Below, one piece after another: positions 4,742 through 6,125 of a stretch of DNA of 6,125 nucleotides. Position 1 is the stretch's first letter. Every line of letters starts with the position of its first letter. The notes under the pieces were generated by a model. The model had not been told where the DNA came from, searched no databases, and saw only the letters and a list, made by a program, of their open reading frames with translations. This DNA comes from an uncultured Chloroflexota bacterium (lineage in GTDB: Bacteria > Chloroflexota > Anaerolineae > Aggregatilineales > Phototrophicaceae), in assembly GCA_937870805.1 (NCBI GenBank), contig CALMZT010000827.1, positions 1 to 6,125 on the forward strand. The letters run 5' to 3'. The position numbers were made by a program, and so were the translations under genes.

Positions 4742-6040
4742 ATGCGAGGATATGCGGGCGGCTGCTTCACGCGGCTGATGTTTTTGCTGGTGATCGGTGG
4801 ATTCGGGTTTTTGCTGTGGCTGAATGCACGCCCCGCGCCGGATGCGATTGTGATGATGCCGACGCAAGCGCCAACCGCTGATAATTCCAATGCGTGGCCC
4901 ACGTTGCTCGCTGCCAATTTCGGACTCAATGCGACGCCGCTGCCGACGATTGCGATTGCCGGACAGCAGTATACGCCGGCGACACTGGCGCTGCCAACGT
5001 CCGTGACTGGCACAGCGATTGCGGCAGATCAAATTGCAGTAGGCGCGGTGCCGACGTTTACCCCATTTATATCAGGGGTGACACCAACACTTCCCGCAGC
5101 AACGCCTACAGCACAGACAACGGAGCTAACCGTTACTGCACAGCTTGTAACGCGCCCGCCCGAAGAATGGAATCCGCCCGCCCTTGAGGCAGGATACTCC
5201 CGTGATCCTCTTGGCAATGATCATTATTGGTTCGCGCGTCCCATTGATTCCGACGCGACCAATTTTGGCTTGTTCTATTACCCTTATGGCTCGGATGGTC
5301 CTGAAGACCAAAACCCCTTACGTGTGCATCACGGCGTCGATATGCCAAACCCGGTTGGCGAAACAGTACGCGCGGGCTTGTCGGGAACCGTCATCTGGGC
5401 ATCTGATGGCTTGCGCGTGAATGACGGCGTGTTTCAGGACAGCTACAGCTACGGCAACGTCGTTTTAATTCAACATGATTACAGCTTTCGTGGTCAGCAG
5501 CTCTACAGCCTGTACGCGCATTTAAGTGCTGTACTGGTGGCGAACGGACAGTATGTGGAGACGGGTGAGGCGATTGGGTTAGTAGGGCAAAGCGGAAACG
5601 TCACCGGTCCCCATGTGCATTTTGAAGTGCGTATGGGCGAGAACAGCTACGGCTCCAGCTATAACCCGGTGCTGTGGATGGCATCCTACGTCGGTACAGG
5701 AGTCATCGCTGGACGTGTGACTGACCTCAACGGCGAATGGCTGGGTGATCAGGAAGTGACCGTGCGCAGTTTGGCAACAGGCGTTACGGCAGGCGTCACC
5801 ACGACGTATGTCTTCCAAAACACGGTGAATGATGTCAATTCCGACCCCGGCTGGAACGAGAACTTTGTGATTGGCGATATTCCCGTTGGGCGTTATGAAG
5901 TGGTGGTGACGATTGATGGCACTCGTATTTCGCGCATCATCAATGTCCAGCAGGGGATGACGACGTTTGTAGAATTACACCCTACACAACCTGCAACGCC
6001 TCAGCCTGTTACCCCACAGGCAGAGACTCCCACTCCCTAG
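4742..6040 (+). CDS. Membrane-anchored M23 family metallopeptidase with C-terminal beta-sandwich domain
   Basis: The product is 432 residues. A membrane helix at about 12-28 anchors it, with most of the protein predicted outside. A long Thr/Pro/Ala-rich stretch (about 35-140) acts as a spacer. The M23 (LytM/lysostaphin-type) zinc endopeptidase core lies at about 190-300: HxxxD with H196 and D200, YAH with H260, and HVH with H291 and H293. All expected zinc ligands and the catalytic His are present, so activity on peptidoglycan peptide cross-links is likely. Residues about 319-412 contain GRVTDLNGEWLGDQEVTV-like strands and GDIPVGRYEVVV, resembling carboxypeptidase regulatory-like beta-sandwich domains that often bind or space. 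A Pro/Thr tail ends it, similar to that of the propeller protein upstream. Cys8 precedes the helix and is not a lipobox. The start is fixed by GGGAGG at 4729-4734. The 3' side shows no clear terminator. Confidence 0.9.
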   Translation: MRGYAGGCFTRLMFLLVIGGFGFLLWLNARPAPDAIVMMPTQAPTADNSNAWPTLLAANFGLNATPLPTIAIAGQQYTPATLALPTSVTGTAIAADQIAVGAVPTFTPFISGVTPTLPAATPTAQTTELTVTAQLVTRPPEEWNPPALEAGYSRDPLGNDHYWFARPIDSDATNFGLFYYPYGSDGPEDQNPLRVHHGVDMPNPVGETVRAGLSGTVIWASDGLRVNDGVFQDSYSYGNVVLIQHDYSFRGQQLYSLYAHLSAVLVANGQYVETGEAIGLVGQSGNVTGPHVHFEVRMGENSYGSSYNPVLWMASYVGTGVIAGRVTDLNGEWLGDQEVTVRSLATGVTAGVTTTYVFQNTVNDVNSDPGWNENFVIGDIPVGRYEVVVTIDGTRISRIINVQQGMTTFVELHPTQPATPQPVTPQAETPTP

Positions 6041-6125
6041 ATCGTTGGGCAGGGCAATCGCATCAAATTTAGTTTGAAGGTTACAAGGGTTCACAACATC
6101 TTTGTCGGGACAAGCGTACAGGGCT
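6041..6125. other. Gene-free right edge
   Basis: These 85 bases after the M23 stop codon show no gene and no intrinsic terminator. GGGACAAG at 6107-6114 resembles an arm of the REP-like element at 130-159 and could be the left arm of a hairpin cut by the window edge, but the partner arm is not visible. Confidence 0.4.

Overview
This window looks like a chromosomal fragment from a Chloroflexota bacterium, probably of the Anaerolineae type. The phylum call is inference. It rests on the mix of proteins (a LysM plus L,D-transpeptidase protein, a membrane-anchored PD40 propeller with a C-terminal peptidase-like domain, a Thr/Pro-linked M23 protein), the moderate GC content and the many palindromic repeats between genes. 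No rRNA, tRNA or CRISPR array was seen.

Layout from left to right. Positions 1-151 hold two short hairpins of one design, each with GTAG at its foot when read on the minus strand, like REP elements. Positions 152-904 (minus) encode a small metallophosphoesterase whose stop codon comes from the second hairpin element. Positions 905-1220 hold no gene but several hairpins and a MITE-like element. Positions 1221-2306 (minus) encode a secreted protein with three LysM domains and a YkuD L,D-transpeptidase domain. Positions 2307-2548 separate two divergent transcription units. They hold a candidate promoter for the transpeptidase and a second copy of the MITE-like element, ending just before the next start codon. 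Positions 2549-4738 (plus) encode a membrane-anchored PD40/TolB-like propeller protein with a C-terminal domain resembling an inactive M15 peptidase. Positions 4742-6040 (plus) encode a membrane-anchored M23 peptidase with a C-terminal beta-sandwich domain. The last 85 bases hold no recognisable gene.

The three central genes all concern the cell envelope. The L,D-transpeptidase would cross-link or decorate peptidoglycan. The M23 protein would cut peptide cross-links. The propeller protein, translated from the same message as the M23 protein, may bind wall material or protein partners and regulate or scaffold. The gene pair 2549-6040 is a tight operon: 3 bases between genes, with the second gene's ribosome binding site inside the end of the first. 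The metallophosphoesterase is probably a separate housekeeping-type gene.

The most notable non-coding signal is the pair of MITE-like elements around 1077-1163 and 2452-2527. They share terminal inverted repeats, have different flanking direct repeats that look like target-site duplications, and each carries a 26-bp perfect palindrome built as 7 variable bases, a fixed 12-base core, and 7 complementary bases.
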